Shown here: positions 44,316 to 57,304 of the stretch, in pieces
Position numbering within the stretch: the first letter of the stretch is position 1
How the letters are laid out: each line of letters starts with the position of its first letter
NCBI RefSeq assembly: GCF_022627575.1
Contig: NZ_JADEYQ010000008.1
Span: forward strand, 83,693 to 147,692
Source: Sphingobacterium rhinopitheci
GTDB lineage: Bacteria; Bacteroidota; Bacteroidia; Sphingobacteriales; Sphingobacteriaceae
Length of the DNA stretch: 64,000 bases
Reading direction: 5' to 3'
The notes under the pieces: model-generated
Told to the model about the DNA's origin: nothing
Seen by the model: the letters and a program-made list of their open reading frames with translations, nothing else
Databases searched by the model: none
Translations under genes and position numbers: made by a program

Positions 44316-47300
44316 TTGGCAAACAATAATATTCAAAACGAAAGAGTAAATTTTGCTACAAGTAAAAAGGTAATTGATTATCCTGATTTCTTGGACGTGC
44401 AATTGGAGTCTTTCAGGGAGTTTTTTCAATTAGAAACTACTTCTGATAACCGCCATCAGGAAGGGTTGTACAAGGTTTTCGCAGAAAACTTCCCTATTTC
44501 TGATTCAAGAAACATATTCGTGCTAGAGTTTTTGGATTACTTTATTGATCCGCCTCGTTATGATATTCAAGAATGTATCGAACGTGGTTTAACATATAGC
44601 GTGCCTTTAAAAGCAAAGTTGAAGTTATCTTGTAATGATGAAGAACACGAAGATTTCGAAACTATCGTACAAGATGTATATCTAGGTACTATCCCGTACA
44701 TGACACCAAAAGGTACTTTCGTTATCAATGGTGCGGAACGTGTTATTGTATCTCAATTACATCGTTCTCCTGGTGTTTTCTTTGGTCAGAGTAGACATAC
44801 AAATGGTACAAAACTTTATTCGGCAAGGGTAATTCCTTTTAAAGGATCTTGGATTGAATTCGCTACTGATGTTAACAACGTCATGTATGCGTATATCGAT
44901 CGTAAGAAAAAATTCCCAGTTACTACTTTATTACGTGCTATTGGTTATGATTCAGATAAGGATATCTTAGAATTATTTGATCTTGCTGATGAAGTAAAAG
45001 TTAGTAAAACTGGTTTGAAAAAATTCGTAGGTCGTCGTTTAGCGGCTAGAGTTTTAAATAAATGGACAGAGGATTTCGTAGATGAAGATACTGGTGAAGT
45101 AGTATCTATTGATCGTAATGAAATCATCCTTGAACGTGAAACCGTATTAGAAGAAGATCACATTGACATGATCATTGATGCAGGTGTTAAATCTATTATT
45201 CTTGCTAAAGATGATGATGCTAACAATGCAGACTATTCTATCATATATAACACATTACAAAAGGATACTTCAAACTCAGAAAAAGAAGCGGTGGAGCATA
45301 TCTATCGTCAATTACGTAACGCTGAACCACCTGATGAGGAAACTGCTCGTGGTATCATCGATCGTTTATTCTTCTCTGACAAACGTTATGATTTAGGTGA
45401 TGTAGGTCGTTACCGTATCAATCGTAAATTGAAGTTATCTACTGATTCAGAAACTAAAGTATTGACGCGTGAAGATATCATCGCTATCGTTAAGTATTTA
45501 ATCAACTTGATTAACTCTAAAGCTGAGGTAGATGATATTGACCACTTATCTAATCGTCGTGTACGTACAGTAGGTGAGCAGTTATATGCTCAGTTTGGTG
45601 TAGGTCTTGCACGTATGGCGCGTACTATTCGTGAGCGTATGAATATTCGCGACAACGAGGTGTTCACGCCTACAGATTTGATCAATGCGCGTACATTATC
45701 TTCTGTAATCAACTCGTTCTTCGGAACAAATCAGTTATCTCAATTTATGGATCAAACGAATCCATTAGCTGAGATCACACACAAACGTCGTTTGTCAGCA
45801 TTAGGTCCAGGTGGTCTTTCACGTGAGCGTGCTGGTTTCGAGGTTCGTGACGTTCACTATACACACTATGGTCGTCTTTGTACGATCGAAACTCCAGAGG
45901 GTCCAAATATCGGTTTGATATCTTCTTTAGCGGTTCACGCTAAGATTAATAACTTAGGCTTTATTGAAACTCCTTACCGTAAAGTTACAGATGGTAAAGT
46001 AGTCGTAGATCAGCCTGTTGTATATTTATCTGCTGAAGATGAAGATGGTAAAACAATCGCGCAAGCGAATGCTTACTATGACGATAATGGTAACTTTGAT
46101 GATCCTAAAGTAAAAGCTAGATATGAGGGTGACTTCCCGATTATCGAACCTGAGAAATTAGATTATATGGACGTTGCTCCAAATCAGATTACATCTATTG
46201 CGGCTTCATTGATTCCTTTCTTGGAGCATGATGATGCCAACCGTGCATTGATGGGATCAAACATGCAACGTCAAGCGGTTCCTTTATTGCGTCCGCAAGC
46301 ACCTATCGTAGGTACTGGTCTTGAAGGTCGTGTAGCATCTGACTCGCGTACTTTGATCAATGCTGAAGGTAATGGTGTAGTTGAGTATGTAGATGCGCAA
46401 GAAATTCAAATCCGCTATGAGCGTACGGATGATGATCGTTTAGTTTCTTTTGACGAAGATGTAAAATCATACCGTTTGATTAAATTCAAAAAAACCAACC
46501 AGAATACTTGTATCAATTTGAAACCTATCGTTAAGAAAGGTCAACGTGTTACTAAAGGTCAAGTATTGTGTGAAGGATATGCTACTGAAGATGGTGAATT
46601 AGCATTAGGTCGTAACTTAAAAGTAGCATTCATGCCTTGGCAAGGATACAACTTTGAGGATGCGATTGTAATTTCTGAGCGTGTTGTTTCTCAAGATATC
46701 TTTACTTCATTACACATTGAAGAATTCGAATTAGAAGTTCGTGATACGAAACGTGGTGAAGAAGAATTGACAGCAGATATTCCTAACGTATCAGAAGAAG
46801 CTACTAAAGACTTAGATGAGAATGGTATCATTCGCGTTGGTGCTGAAGTAGGTGAAGGTGATATCTTAATAGGTAAAATTACACCTAAAGGTGAATCTGA
46901 TCCTTCTCCAGAAGAAAAATTACTTCGTGCTATCTTTGGTGACAAAGCCGGTGACGTAAAAGATGCTTCTTTGAAAACGCCTCCTTCAATCAAAGGTGTA
47001 GTTATTGATACTAAATTGTTCTCACGTGCTAAGAAAATGTCTAAAGACATTGAAAGAAAAGCTTTAGAGAAATTAGAATTAGTACACGATAAAAATATTA
47101 GAGCATTAAAAGAGCGCCTAGTAGATAAATTGTTTACTATCGTAAATGGTAAAACTAGTCAAGGTATTTATAATGTTTATAAAGAGTTATTAGTTGCTAA
47201 AGGTGCTAAGTTCACTCAAAAAATCTTAACGGATTTAGACTACAATAATGTTAATCCTTTTGGATGGACTACAGATGAGGATAAAAACGAAATGATTAAG

Positions 47301-48125
47301 ATTGCTCTTCACAATTATAATATTAAATTGAACGAAGAGTTAGGTGCTTTCAAACGTGATAAATTTGCCGTTTCTGTAGGTGATGAATTGCCTTCAGGTA
47401 TCGTTCAGATGGCTAAGGTTTATGTTGCTAAAAAACGTAAATTGAAAGTTGGTGATAAGATGGCTGGTCGTCACGGTAACAAAGGTATTGTTGCACGTAT
47501 TGTACGTGATGAAGATATGCCTTTCTTAGAAGATGGAACGCCTGTTGATATCGTATTGAACCCGCTAGGTGTACCTTCTCGTATGAACTTAGGTCAGATT
47601 TATGAAACAGTTCTTGGATGGGCTGGTCAAAAATTAGGTATGAAGTTCGCTACGCCAATCTTTGATGGTGCTGAAATGGGCCAAGTAGAAGAATGGGTAG
47701 AGAAAGCTGGTTTACCAAAATCTGGTCGTACATATTTATACAATGGTTTAACAGGTGATCGTTTTGATCAACCGACAACTGTTGGTGTAATCTATATGTT
47801 GAAATTAGGACACATGGTAGATGACAAAATGCACGCTCGTTCTATCGGTCCTTACTCATTGATTACGCAACAACCTTTAGGTGGTAAAGCACAATTTGGT
47901 GGTCAGCGTTTTGGTGAGATGGAGGTTTGGGCACTTGAAGCATTCGGTGCATCTAATATCCTTCAAGAAATCTTGACTGTGAAATCGGATGATGTTGTAG
48001 GTCGTGCTAAAACGTACGAGGCTATCGTTAAAGGTAACAACTTGCCAACACCATCAGTGCCAGAATCGTTCAACGTATTGGTACACGAATTACGTGGTCT
48101 AGGTTTAGATATCACATTAGATTAA
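44316..48125 (+). CDS. rpoB: RNA polymerase beta subunit
   Basis: 1269 residues. Catalytic subunit with the rifampicin-region segment [37 protein letters not shown] and the C-terminal [31 protein letters not shown] (quoted in part). It starts with TTG at 44316: the in-frame codons upstream run straight to a TAA at 44301, there is no ATG nearby, and [13 protein letters not shown] matches the Sphingobacteriaceae N-terminus. A 158-base gap with a hairpin separates it from rplL. Confidence 0.98.
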   Translation: MANNNIQNERVNFATSKKVIDYPDFLDVQLESFREFFQLETTSDNRHQEGLYKVFAENFPISDSRNIFVLEFLDYFIDPPRYDIQECIERGLTYSVPLKAKLKLSCNDEEHEDFETIVQDVYLGTIPYMTPKGTFVINGAERVIVSQLHRSPGVFFGQSRHTNGTKLYSARVIPFKGSWIEFATDVNNVMYAYIDRKKKFPVTTLLRAIGYDSDKDILELFDLADEVKVSKTGLKKFVGRRLAARVLNKWTEDFVDEDTGEVVSIDRNEIILERETVLEEDHIDMIIDAGVKSIILAKDDDANNADYSIIYNTLQKDTSNSEKEAVEHIYRQLRNAEPPDEETARGIIDRLFFSDKRYDLGDVGRYRINRKLKLSTDSETKVLTREDIIAIVKYLINLINSKAEVDDIDHLSNRRVRTVGEQLYAQFGVGLARMARTIRERMNIRDNEVFTPTDLINARTLSSVINSFFGTNQLSQFMDQTNPLAEITHKRRLSALGPGGLSRERAGFEVRDVHYTHYGRLCTIETPEGPNIGLISSLAVHAKINNLGFIETPYRKVTDGKVVVDQPVVYLSAEDEDGKTIAQANAYYDDNGNFDDPKVKARYEGDFPIIEPEKLDYMDVAPNQITSIAASLIPFLEHDDANRALMGSNMQRQAVPLLRPQAPIVGTGLEGRVASDSRTLINAEGNGVVEYVDAQEIQIRYERTDDDRLVSFDEDVKSYRLIKFKKTNQNTCINLKPIVKKGQRVTKGQVLCEGYATEDGELALGRNLKVAFMPWQGYNFEDAIVISERVVSQDIFTSLHIEEFELEVRDTKRGEEELTADIPNVSEEATKDLDENGIIRVGAEVGEGDILIGKITPKGESDPSPEEKLLRAIFGDKAGDVKDASLKTPPSIKGVVIDTKLFSRAKKMSKDIERKALEKLELVHDKNIRALKERLVDKLFTIVNGKTSQGIYNVYKELLVAKGAKFTQKILTDLDYNNVNPFGWTTDEDKNEMIKIALHNYNIKLNEELGAFKRDKFAVSVGDELPSGIVQMAKVYVAKKRKLKVGDKMAGRHGNKGIVARIVRDEDMPFLEDGTPVDIVLNPLGVPSRMNLGQIYETVLGWAGQKLGMKFATPIFDGAEMGQVEEWVEKAGLPKSGRTYLYNGLTGDRFDQPTTVGVIYMLKLGHMVDDKMHARSIGPYSLITQQPLGGKAQFGGQRFGEMEVWALEAFGASNILQEILTVKSDDVVGRAKTYEAIVKGNNLPTPSVPESFNVLVHELRGLGLDITLD

Positions 48126-48140
48126 TCAAGCATAATTAAA

Positions 48141-48168
48141 GCATAAGAGATCATATGATCTCTTATGC
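48141..48168 (+). promoter_or_regulatory. 28-bp perfect palindrome between rpoB and rpoC
   Basis: GCATAAGAGATCAT (48141-48154) is followed directly by its exact reverse complement (48155-48168). No T-run follows. In RNA it makes a hairpin of up to about 12 bp, a likely processing or mRNA-stability element between the two polymerase genes. Confidence 0.6.
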
Positions 48169-48198
48169 TATAACATACATCTTTAAGTTATACAACGT

Positions 48199-51100
48199 AT
48201 GTCTTATAAAAAAGATAATAAAATTAAAAGTAACTTTACTTCAATCACAATTAGCTTAGCTTCTCCAGAAACTATTTTGGAGCGCTCTAGCGGTGAGGTT
48301 ACAAAACCAGAAACAATCAACTACCGTACTTATAAGCCGGAACGTGATGGTTTATTCTGTGAACGTATTTTCGGCCCTGTAAAGGATTACGAATGTCACT
48401 GTGGTAAATACAAACGTATCCGTTATAAGGGTATTGTATGTGATCGTTGTGGTGTTGAAGTAACAGAGAAGAAAGTACGTCGTGAGCGTATGGGACATAT
48501 CGCTTTAGTTGTTCCTGTAGCACACATCTGGTACTTCCGTTCTCTTCCTAATAAAATTGGTTATTTATTAGGTCTTCCTACGAAGAAATTAGATATGATC
48601 ATCTACTACGAGAGATACGTTGTTATTCAAGCAGGTATCAAAGAAGATGATGGAATCTCATTTATGGACTTCCTAACTGAAGAAGAATATTTAGATGTTT
48701 TAGATACTTTACCTAAAGAAAATCAATATTTAGATGACAATGATCCACAAAAGTTCGTAGCCAAAATGGGTGCGGAAGCTATGGAAGAATTGTTGAAACG
48801 TATTGATTTAGATAAATTGTCTTACGATTTACGTCACCAAGCAGCTAATGAAACTTCACAACAACGTAAAAATGAAGCTTTAAAACGTCTTCATGTTGTT
48901 GAGGCTTTCCGTGGTTCTAGAGACCGTATTGAGAACAGACCGGAGTGGATGATTGTGAAGATTGTTCCTATTATTCCTCCTGAGTTACGTCCTTTAGTGC
49001 CTTTAGATGGTGGTCGTTTTGCGACTTCGGATTTGAATGACTTATACCGTCGTGTTATTATCCGTAACAATCGTCTTAAGCGTCTAATCGAAATTAAAGC
49101 TCCAGAAGTAATCTTACGTAATGAAAAACGTATGCTTCAAGAAGCTGTTGATTCGTTATTTGATAATTCACGTAAAGTTAACGCTGTTAAAACAGAAGGT
49201 AACCGTGCGTTGAAATCATTATCTGATATTTTGAAAGGTAAACAAGGTCGTTTCCGTCAAAACTTATTAGGTAAACGTGTCGATTATTCTGCTCGTTCTG
49301 TAATTGTTGTAGGTCCTCACTTGAAATTACATGAGTGTGGTATTCCTAAAGATATGGCTGCAGAGCTTTACAAACCGTTCATCATCCGTAAGATGATTGA
49401 AAGAGGAATTGTAAAAACTGTAAAATCAGCTAAGAAAATTGTAGATCGCAAGGATCCTGTAGTATGGGATATTTTAGAGAATGTTTTAAAAGGACATCCT
49501 GTATTATTAAACCGTGCGCCTACGCTTCACCGTTTGGGTATTCAAGCTTTCCAACCTACACTAGTAGAAGGTAAAGCTATCCAATTACACCCATTAGTGT
49601 GTACAGCGTTCAACGCCGATTTCGATGGTGACCAGATGGCAGTTCACTTACCTTTGGGTAATGCAGCAATTTTGGAAGCTCAAATCTTAATGTTGGCAGC
49701 GCACAATATCCTTAACCCTGCGAATGGTTCTCCAGTGACTGTACCTTCACAGGATATGGTATTGGGTCTTTATTATATTACTAAAGGCCGTAAATCGGAC
49801 GAGCATCGCAAGATGAGAGGGGAAGGAAGTATTTTCTATTCTCCAGAAGAAGTAATTATTGCTTTGAATGAGAAAGAAATTGACTTACACTCTTGGATTA
49901 AAGTAAAAACTAATGACTTAAACGAGAACGGTGAACTTGTTAAAACACTTATCGAAACTACAGTAGGTCGTGTTATTTTCAACCAAATTGTTCCTGCTGA
50001 AGTTGGCTTTATCAACGAAATCTTAACGAAAAAATCATTACGTAACGTAATTGGTGAGATTGTTAAGAACACAGGTATGGCGCGTGCAGCTCGTTTCTTG
50101 GATGATATGAAGGAATTAGGTTTCCAAACAGCATTCAAAGGTGGTCTTTCGTTCAACTTACAAGATTTAAATATTCCTGCTGCTAAAGCAGAATTGATCG
50201 CTCAAGCTACGAATGAAGTAGAAGAGGTGAAAGCTAACTATAACATGGGTTTCATCACTAACAATGAGCGTTATAATCAAATTATCGATATCTGGACACG
50301 TATCAACAATAAGTTGACGTCTCACGTTATGGATATTCTTTCGAATGACAATCAAGGTTTCAACTCTGTATATATGATGTTGGACTCTGGTGCACGTGGT
50401 TCCAAAGAGCAGATTCGTCAGTTGTGTGGTATGCGTGGTTTGATGGCGAAGCCTCAAAAATCAGGTAACTCTGGTGGTGAAATTATTGAAAACCCGATTT
50501 TATCTAACTTTAAAGAAGGTCTTTCTGTATTAGAGTACTTTATCTCTACCCACGGTGCGCGTAAAGGTCTTGCCGATACAGCCCTAAAAACTGCCGATGC
50601 GGGTTACTTGACTCGTCGTTTGCATGACGTAGCACAAGATATGATCGTAGTTGGTTTTGATTGTGGTGGTTTAAGAGGTATTTATACAACAGCATTGAAA
50701 GATAATGATGATATCGTTGAGCCTTTATACGATCGTATTTTGGGTCGTACACCGCTTCATGATGTTTATCATCCAGAAACTGAAAAGTTAATCGTTGCTG
50801 CTAATGAAGATATCACAGAAGAAATTGCTACGGAAATCGAAGAATCTGGAATCGAGGGTTTAGAGATTCGTTCCGTATTGACTTGTGAAGCTAAACGTGG
50901 TGTATGTGCTTGTTGTTACGGTCGTAACTTAGCGTCTGGTAAACGTGTTCAATTAGGTGAAGCTGTCGGTGTTATTGCAGCACAATCAATTGGTGAACCA
51001 GGTACGCAGTTGACACTTCGTACGTTCCACGTGGGTGGTACGGCGTCCAACATTGCTTCTGATTCTTCTGTTATCGCTAAATACGAAGGTACTATCGAAT

Positions 51101-52473
51101 TTGAAAACGTACGTACTGTAGAATTACAAGGTGAAGAAGGAACTTATCATGCTGTATTGGGTCGCTCAGGTGAGATCAAAATTGTTAATAATGGTAAAGT
51201 TCTTTATCAACAAATTATTCCTTACGGTTCTAACTTATATGTAAATGAGGGTGATAAAGTAGAAAAAGGAACTAAATTAGTTGATTGGGATCCATATAAT
51301 GCGGTAATTATCTCTGAATTTCCAGGTAAGGTTGAATTTGATGCCATCATCGAGGGTGTTACCTTCCGTGAGGAGTCTGATGAACAAACTGGTCACAAAG
51401 AGAAAGTAATTATCGAAACACGTGATAAAACGAAAAACCCTACTATCAAAGTTGTTGATAATAAAGGTGAGGTAATTCGTTCGTACAATATTCCTGTAGG
51501 TGCTCACGTTTCTGTATCGGATGGTCAGAAATTGAAAGAAGGTGCTATCTTAGTTAAGATTCCTCGTTCTACTGGTAAGACACGAGATATTACAGGGGGT
51601 CTTCCTCGTGTAACTGAGTTATTCGAAGCACGTAATCCTTCAAACCCGGCTGTCGTAACAGAGATTGATGGTGTTGTTACTTTAGGTGGTGTTAAACGTG
51701 GTAATCGTGAGGTTTCTATTGAATCTCGTGATGGTCAGGTTAAGAAATACTTAGTACCTCTTTCTAAACATATCTTAGTTCAAGATAATGACTTTATCAA
51801 AGCTGGTATGCCTTTATCTGATGGTCAGATAGCTCCTGGAGATATCTTATCTATTAAAGGTCCTACAGCAGTACAACATTATATCGTAAATGGTATTCAA
51901 GAGGTTTACCGTCTACAAGGTGTGAAAATTAACGATAAGCACTTTGAAACTATCGTTCACCAAATGATGCAAAAAGTGCATATTGAAGATCCAGGAGATA
52001 CTCGTTTCTTAGAAAAAGAAGCGGTCAACAAATGGGACTTCATGGAAGAAAATGACACTATTTTTGACAAAAAAGTTGTTGTTGATGCTGGTGATTCAAA
52101 TACTTTACGTCCAGGTCAGATTGTTACTTTACGTAAACTTCGTGAAGAAAACTCTAGCTTGAAACGTCAAGATTTGAAATTGGTGCAAGTACGTGATGCT
52201 GTTCCTGCTACTTCGAGCCCTATGCTTCAAGGTATTACGAGAGCTTCATTAGGTACTAAATCATTTATCTCTGCAGCTTCTTTCCAAGAAACTACGAAGG
52301 TGTTGAATGAAGCAGCTATTGCTGGTAAACGTGATAATTTATTAGGATTGAAAGAAAACGTAATTGTTGGTCACTTAATTCCTTCTGGTACAGGTTTACG
52401 TAGTTATAGTAATATAATTGTAGGTTCCCGTGAAGAATACGATCAATTATTAGCTTCTAAAGAAGAAGATTAA
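48199..52473 (+). CDS. rpoC: RNA polymerase beta' subunit
   Basis: 1424 residues. N-terminal zinc finger [20 protein letters not shown], the catalytic loop [12 protein letters not shown] with the three magnesium aspartates, and the second zinc site [13 protein letters not shown]. The Bacteroidota beta' carries an insert between conserved blocks, which explains the length. Last gene of the unit, with a strong terminator. Confidence 0.98.
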   Translation: MSYKKDNKIKSNFTSITISLASPETILERSSGEVTKPETINYRTYKPERDGLFCERIFGPVKDYECHCGKYKRIRYKGIVCDRCGVEVTEKKVRRERMGHIALVVPVAHIWYFRSLPNKIGYLLGLPTKKLDMIIYYERYVVIQAGIKEDDGISFMDFLTEEEYLDVLDTLPKENQYLDDNDPQKFVAKMGAEAMEELLKRIDLDKLSYDLRHQAANETSQQRKNEALKRLHVVEAFRGSRDRIENRPEWMIVKIVPIIPPELRPLVPLDGGRFATSDLNDLYRRVIIRNNRLKRLIEIKAPEVILRNEKRMLQEAVDSLFDNSRKVNAVKTEGNRALKSLSDILKGKQGRFRQNLLGKRVDYSARSVIVVGPHLKLHECGIPKDMAAELYKPFIIRKMIERGIVKTVKSAKKIVDRKDPVVWDILENVLKGHPVLLNRAPTLHRLGIQAFQPTLVEGKAIQLHPLVCTAFNADFDGDQMAVHLPLGNAAILEAQILMLAAHNILNPANGSPVTVPSQDMVLGLYYITKGRKSDEHRKMRGEGSIFYSPEEVIIALNEKEIDLHSWIKVKTNDLNENGELVKTLIETTVGRVIFNQIVPAEVGFINEILTKKSLRNVIGEIVKNTGMARAARFLDDMKELGFQTAFKGGLSFNLQDLNIPAAKAELIAQATNEVEEVKANYNMGFITNNERYNQIIDIWTRINNKLTSHVMDILSNDNQGFNSVYMMLDSGARGSKEQIRQLCGMRGLMAKPQKSGNSGGEIIENPILSNFKEGLSVLEYFISTHGARKGLADTALKTADAGYLTRRLHDVAQDMIVVGFDCGGLRGIYTTALKDNDDIVEPLYDRILGRTPLHDVYHPETEKLIVAANEDITEEIATEIEESGIEGLEIRSVLTCEAKRGVCACCYGRNLASGKRVQLGEAVGVIAAQSIGEPGTQLTLRTFHVGGTASNIASDSSVIAKYEGTIEFENVRTVELQGEEGTYHAVLGRSGEIKIVNNGKVLYQQIIPYGSNLYVNEGDKVEKGTKLVDWDPYNAVIISEFPGKVEFDAIIEGVTFREESDEQTGHKEKVIIETRDKTKNPTIKVVDNKGEVIRSYNIPVGAHVSVSDGQKLKEGAILVKIPRSTGKTRDITGGLPRVTELFEARNPSNPAVVTEIDGVVTLGGVKRGNREVSIESRDGQVKKYLVPLSKHILVQDNDFIKAGMPLSDGQIAPGDILSIKGPTAVQHYIVNGIQEVYRLQGVKINDKHFETIVHQMMQKVHIEDPGDTRFLEKEAVNKWDFMEENDTIFDKKVVVDAGDSNTLRPGQIVTLRKLREENSSLKRQDLKLVQVRDAVPATSSPMLQGITRASLGTKSFISAASFQETTKVLNEAAIAGKRDNLLGLKENVIVGHLIPSGTGLRSYSNIIVGSREEYDQLLASKEED

Positions 52474-52497
52474 TCTTTTTTAATATTATAATATATT

Positions 52498-52529
52498 AAA
52501 GGCTAGACATTTTAAAATGTCTAGCCTTT
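52498..52529 (+). terminator. rpoC terminator
   Basis: AAAGGCTAGACATTTT (52498-52513) is followed by its exact complement to 52529 and then TTTCTT. It closes the rplK-rpoC unit. Confidence 0.9.
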
Positions 52530-52650
52530 TTTCTTAAAAGAAAGTTACCTCAAGCTTTTTATTTCCTAAATTATACGTTTGCTGCAATCGATTGTTTTTA
52601 ACATTATCCTAATTAATTTAATATAAAACGATTATTTTTTTCATTAATGT

Positions 52651-52681
52651 TTTGTAAGTTAGTTTTAAAGATATAACTTTA
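52651..52681 (+). promoter_or_regulatory. Promoter of the SusC/SusD locus
   Basis: TTTG at 52651-52654 and TAACTTTA at 52674-52681 (last base off consensus) with a 19-base spacer, 17 bases before the susC-like start. Confidence 0.55.
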
Positions 52682-52697
52682 ACTAAACATTAACTTA

Positions 52698-55600
52698 ATG
52701 ATCGCTATGAGGATATTTCTAACTTTTGTATTATTGCTTATTTCATTCAATGTATCCTACGCACAACTAATTCCTATATCTGGTATCATTAAAGATCAAC
52801 ATGGGATGTTACTTTCAGGTATATCGATTACGGATAAAGCTACTTTGGTCTCCACTATGACTTCTGAGGATGGTACATTTACGTTAAATGTCAAATCTAT
52901 CCCCACTACATTGTTACTTAGTAGTGTTGGATTTCAAAATCGTGATATTATTGTTCGTAACCAAGAATTTCTACGGATTAATATGAATCATGGTAATACT
53001 GGGCTTGACGAGGTAGTCATAATTGGGCATCAAAGACAATCTCTTCGTAAAACTACTAGCGCCGTTCAAGTTATCTCGGGTCGTGTGATTGAAAATATGG
53101 CGGCACCTAGTTTTGAAAGTTTACTTCAAGGGCGTGTTTCTGGCGTTAATATTCAAAATTTTACCGGTGAGCCGGGGGCTCGAAATACATTTACGGTTCG
53201 TGGTAATTCAATGATTTCGCCTGATTTGAATAGTGAAGTAGATTTAGCTAATACAATGAGTTCCCCATTATATATTATTGATGGTATGCCATTGTCAGTA
53301 ACTGATTTAGCTTCATCATCTGCTACAGGTACTAATTATGTTGCTGGTATTAATATTAATGATATAGAAAGTATCACTATTCAAAAAGATGCTGCAGCAA
53401 CTGCTGTTTGGGGATCTAGAGGTGCCAATGGTGTTATCGTAATTAAAACCAAGGTCGGAAAATCTGGAAAACCTCAGATTAGAGCCTCATATTATAGGGG
53501 AATTACCGAGCGTCCTAATTTGCAAAGAACATTATTAGGTTCCGCCGAGCGCCAAGCAAAAATCAATATTCTTAATGCCTATAGGAATGATCCTAGTAGC
53601 GCGTTAACACAGCCTTTGACGGATAGTTTGAATGCTAGTTATAATAATGCGACAGATTGGCAAGATCTGTTTTATACTTCCGGTAAAATTGATAATGTTG
53701 ATTTGAGTATCGCCGGCGGTTCGGAGACTGTTAATTACAGGTTATCTTTAGGTTATTACGATGAAGGCGGTATTGTAAGAAATACAGGCTTTAAACGGTA
53801 TTCTTTACGCGGTAATTTTGGTTTTAAATTGGCTTCTTTTTTACGTTCTGATTTTGTGTTTTCTACGAGCAGAATTGATCGTAAGGTAGGCCTGGGACGT
53901 GGGAATAATGAAGTTGTGCCAATTTCACAAGCTTCTATGCCTTCGTCATTTGTGCAGTTAGGTCCTGAAGACTATGATTTTTATTATGGTCAATTTGATA
54001 AAATAATAGATGATAATAAGTCGAATATTCTGAATATGTTTTCGAAAACTTATGTTGATATTACACCTGGATTACAATATTCATTTGAAGCTTCTGTGCA
54101 AGCTAATTTAGATAGAAGAAATCGTTTTCAACCTCGAGTTCTATCTGTGAATAATATGAATTTCGCATCTTCTAATAGTGCTGATTCATATACGTATAAT
54201 ATAGCAAATGTCCTTAATTATAGTAAATCATATGGTAATCATAATTTTGTGCTTACAGGTTTACAATCTTTTCAATATGATAATGTTAGATCGACCTCTA
54301 TTCTAGGTATTAATTTGCCTACAGATGATTTTCGTGTTGTACGTGGTGTTACGGGTAGAGACCTAGAAGCTTCTTCTGATTTAAATAATGCTGGTTTATT
54401 ATCTTATAGTGGTCAGTTTTCGTATGATTATCATTCAAAATATATATTTAATGCCTCTTATAGGGCGGATGCTTCTTCTAGATTTGGTAAGGATTCCAAA
54501 TGGGGATATTTTCCTGCTTTATCTGTAGCATGGATTGTTTCGGATGAGGAATTTCTTAAGGATATTAGCTTTATTGATTTTTTCAAAATCCGTGGTAGCT
54601 GGGGGAAGTCTGGAATATTACCTTCTGACTTTTATGCTCCCTTTAATGTTTGGGACTTATCCACGACTACGTATGATGGAACTAGTATAGCAACACCCTC
54701 GTTTTATAAACCTTTGACTTTATCTAATTTGACTTGGAATAAATCGCAACAGTCTAATATAGGTTTTGATTTAAATCTTTTCAATTATAGATTGACATTT
54801 ATAGTTGATGCTTATCGTAAAATTAATACAAATCCTATTGTTTCATTCCCATTCCCCTTTTATACAGGCTATACTAGACTTTCTTACAATGTCCCGATGT
54901 CCATTTATAACGAAGGTGTAGATTTGACGATTAGCTCTCGTAATATGCCAACGGGTCGTAGTTTTCAGTGGAATACAAATTTGAATGTTTCATTTAATAA
55001 AAATAGAATTGGATCGCTTCCAAATGGTAATGCATCTTTTTATGCTGATTCTAGAGGGTTTAATCAACGATTGCTGTATAATGTAGGTGGGCCAATCTAC
55101 CAATGGGCACAAATGATATACCAAGGAGTATACAATCAATTAGGGGATATTCCTGTCAATCCTATAACAGGACAGCGATTAACGTATTTTAAAGGTGGTG
55201 TTCTAGTAGCGCCCGGTGCTCCGAATTGGCTTGATGTGAATGGTGATTGGGATGTTTGGGATGGCTCAGATATAGGTGCTGCTGATGGTGATTTAGTACC
55301 TACAGGTGATCCTAATCCAAAAGTAACAGGTGGTATTTTTAATGAATTTTCTTACAAGAATTTCTCTTTAGGTATCTTGGGCGTTTTTACTTTTGGAAGG
55401 GATATTATTAATAACTTGAAAAGTAATCAATTTTCTACTATCGGTAATAATGTTAATAGTTTTACCAATAATCGATTACCTGATTTAGGTGCTGTTAATT
55501 ATTGGACGCCAGAGAAAGCTAAAGATCCAAATTATAAAGCTTCTTTTCCTTCTATAGATCCTATGGGGAGTTATTATTATCAATATTACCCATTTAGTAC

Positions 55601-55853
55601 GATGTGGAACGAAAATGGGAATTATTTCAAAATTAAGACTATTTCATTGGGCTATCTAATGCCTACTTCTGTACTGCAAAGAGCTAATATCGGTCTTAAG
55701 AGTGTTCGATTTTATGGTATGATTGATAATCTGTTCGCTATTCAAGCAGCATCAGTGCCTGATGCGGAGTTAATTACGCCTCAAGGCGAATTCGCTGGTG
55801 GTGCATATCCTCTGCCTCGTAAGTTTACTATTGGTGTTGAAGTTAATTTTTAA
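52698..55853 (+). CDS. SusC/RagA-type TonB-linked outer-membrane transporter
   Basis: 1051 residues. Signal peptide (MIAMRIFLTFVLLLISFNVSYAQ; ATG at 52707 also possible), a carboxypeptidase-regulatory-like domain at about 25-100, TonB box near LDEVVIIG at 105, plug domain with SPLYIIDGMPL and INDIESITIQKDAAATAVWG, then the 22-strand barrel ending in Phe. It imports glycans or peptides as a SusC-SusD bucket; substrate cannot be told. No sigma/anti-sigma signalling domain at the N-terminus. Confidence 0.95.
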   Translation: MIAMRIFLTFVLLLISFNVSYAQLIPISGIIKDQHGMLLSGISITDKATLVSTMTSEDGTFTLNVKSIPTTLLLSSVGFQNRDIIVRNQEFLRINMNHGNTGLDEVVIIGHQRQSLRKTTSAVQVISGRVIENMAAPSFESLLQGRVSGVNIQNFTGEPGARNTFTVRGNSMISPDLNSEVDLANTMSSPLYIIDGMPLSVTDLASSSATGTNYVAGININDIESITIQKDAAATAVWGSRGANGVIVIKTKVGKSGKPQIRASYYRGITERPNLQRTLLGSAERQAKINILNAYRNDPSSALTQPLTDSLNASYNNATDWQDLFYTSGKIDNVDLSIAGGSETVNYRLSLGYYDEGGIVRNTGFKRYSLRGNFGFKLASFLRSDFVFSTSRIDRKVGLGRGNNEVVPISQASMPSSFVQLGPEDYDFYYGQFDKIIDDNKSNILNMFSKTYVDITPGLQYSFEASVQANLDRRNRFQPRVLSVNNMNFASSNSADSYTYNIANVLNYSKSYGNHNFVLTGLQSFQYDNVRSTSILGINLPTDDFRVVRGVTGRDLEASSDLNNAGLLSYSGQFSYDYHSKYIFNASYRADASSRFGKDSKWGYFPALSVAWIVSDEEFLKDISFIDFFKIRGSWGKSGILPSDFYAPFNVWDLSTTTYDGTSIATPSFYKPLTLSNLTWNKSQQSNIGFDLNLFNYRLTFIVDAYRKINTNPIVSFPFPFYTGYTRLSYNVPMSIYNEGVDLTISSRNMPTGRSFQWNTNLNVSFNKNRIGSLPNGNASFYADSRGFNQRLLYNVGGPIYQWAQMIYQGVYNQLGDIPVNPITGQRLTYFKGGVLVAPGAPNWLDVNGDWDVWDGSDIGAADGDLVPTGDPNPKVTGGIFNEFSYKNFSLGILGVFTFGRDIINNLKSNQFSTIGNNVNSFTNNRLPDLGAVNYWTPEKAKDPNYKASFPSIDPMGSYYYQYYPFSTMWNENGNYFKIKTISLGYLMPTSVLQRANIGLKSVRFYGMIDNLFAIQAASVPDAELITPQGEFAGGAYPLPRKFTIGVEVNF

Positions 55854-55863
55854 TTAGATAAAT

Positions 55864-57300
55864 ATGAAAAGGATTATATTATTTATACATACGTTGGCAT
55901 TGGTTATGTCATTGGTTTCATGTAATAAGTACTTGAATCTAGAGCCAGAAAATAACACTCATGATGGGGTATTTTGGGTGGATGCTAATAATATTTCAAA
56001 GGCTGTATCTGGTGGATATTCTATGTTAAGAGATGCACATAGGCTAGATAGATCTTATTTTGTTTTTGGGGATTTAGTAGCTGGTAATTTTATTACGGGT
56101 GGTGACTATTGGAACTTTAAAGCCTTTAGTAAAAGTGGAGGCTTTAATTTTAATTATGCACCATATTTAGAAAATAGTCTTTGGAATTGGACACGCTACT
56201 ATCAAATTATTAATCAATGTAATTTGATTATTGAGAATACAGCCAATATTCCATCAGTGAATTTCACCAATGGCGATATTGAAAAAAACAACCTTATTGC
56301 GCAGGCTAGATTTTTGAGAGCTTATACTAATTTTTATATGCAACGCGTATGGGGTGACATTTTATTGATTAAAAATAGTTTTAAAGATCCGCAGAATATC
56401 CCTCCCGTTGCAAGAGCTACGCAAGATGAAGTTTTGAACTTTTGTATCGAAGATTTAGTATATGCTGAGGTCAATATAGAGGAGAACGGATCTAAAGCCT
56501 TTGGTTCTGTAGGCGCTGTAAAATCTTTGTTGGCCCATATATATGCTTGGAAACATGATTATATTAATGCGGAGCGCCTAGCTAACGAAGTGATAACTTC
56601 TGGGAAATATTCTTTAGAAGCTATAGCTGATTATAGTAATATATGGAAAGGGAGTTCTAAAGAAACAATTTTCGAAATACCTATGCTATATCGTGAAAAT
56701 GGTAATGAATCTTTTTTAGATTTTTTTAATATCTTTTTAGAAGATCCTTATATAAGAGGCAAATCTGCTTCATCAACGTGGAAAGTTGATGGTGTTATGC
56801 TGGATGAATATTTTGACGAACCAGAAGATAGAATAGATGTGGTCATTAGCCTTGATAATATTTTACTCAAGTATGCTGATGTTAAATATTATGATAACAA
56901 TAATGCAGATATATATACTGTAAGTAATAACTTGGTATTGTTTCGTTTAGCAGATATATATTTATTACGTGCTGAAGCTTATTACAAAAATAGTAAAGAA
57001 GGATTAGCGTTAGAAGATCTCAATAAAATTAGGGAACGTGCTGGCTTAAATGCTATTAGTAGTTCTGCTGATGATTTATTTATGGAGATATTTAGAGAGA
57101 GACGTCGCGAGCTTATTGGTGAAGGCTCTACACAGTTTGATTTAATCCGTATGGAGTTATTTGAAAAACTCGATGAATTCAATACTTATTATTCTATAGA
57201 TAGGATTAATAATCAAGGTTACTATTGGCCATTAAATATGAGGGTATTATTGCCTCAAGATGAATTATTAACTCAAAATCCTTGGTGGAGAAATAACTAA
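55864..57300 (+). CDS. SusD/RagB-type substrate-binding lipoprotein
   Basis: 478 residues. Lipobox MSLVSCNKYLNLEPEN, TPR helices with LIAQARFLRAYTNFYMQRVWGD and the C-terminal motif LYLLRAEAYYKN...RRRELIGEGSTQFDLIR typical of SusD. It forms the lid on the SusC barrel encoded 10 bases upstream. Confidence 0.94.
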   Translation: MKRIILFIHTLALVMSLVSCNKYLNLEPENNTHDGVFWVDANNISKAVSGGYSMLRDAHRLDRSYFVFGDLVAGNFITGGDYWNFKAFSKSGGFNFNYAPYLENSLWNWTRYYQIINQCNLIIENTANIPSVNFTNGDIEKNNLIAQARFLRAYTNFYMQRVWGDILLIKNSFKDPQNIPPVARATQDEVLNFCIEDLVYAEVNIEENGSKAFGSVGAVKSLLAHIYAWKHDYINAERLANEVITSGKYSLEAIADYSNIWKGSSKETIFEIPMLYRENGNESFLDFFNIFLEDPYIRGKSASSTWKVDGVMLDEYFDEPEDRIDVVISLDNILLKYADVKYYDNNNADIYTVSNNLVLFRLADIYLLRAEAYYKNSKEGLALEDLNKIRERAGLNAISSSADDLFMEIFRERRRELIGEGSTQFDLIRMELFEKLDEFNTYYSIDRINNQGYYWPLNMRVLLPQDELLTQNPWWRNN

Positions 57301-57304
57301 AATT

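Noticed and set aside
46691..47050. 119-residue minus-strand frame inside rpoB
   Set aside because: Antisense shadow of a conserved rpoB segment, with the Ser/Pro-rich look of complement reading.
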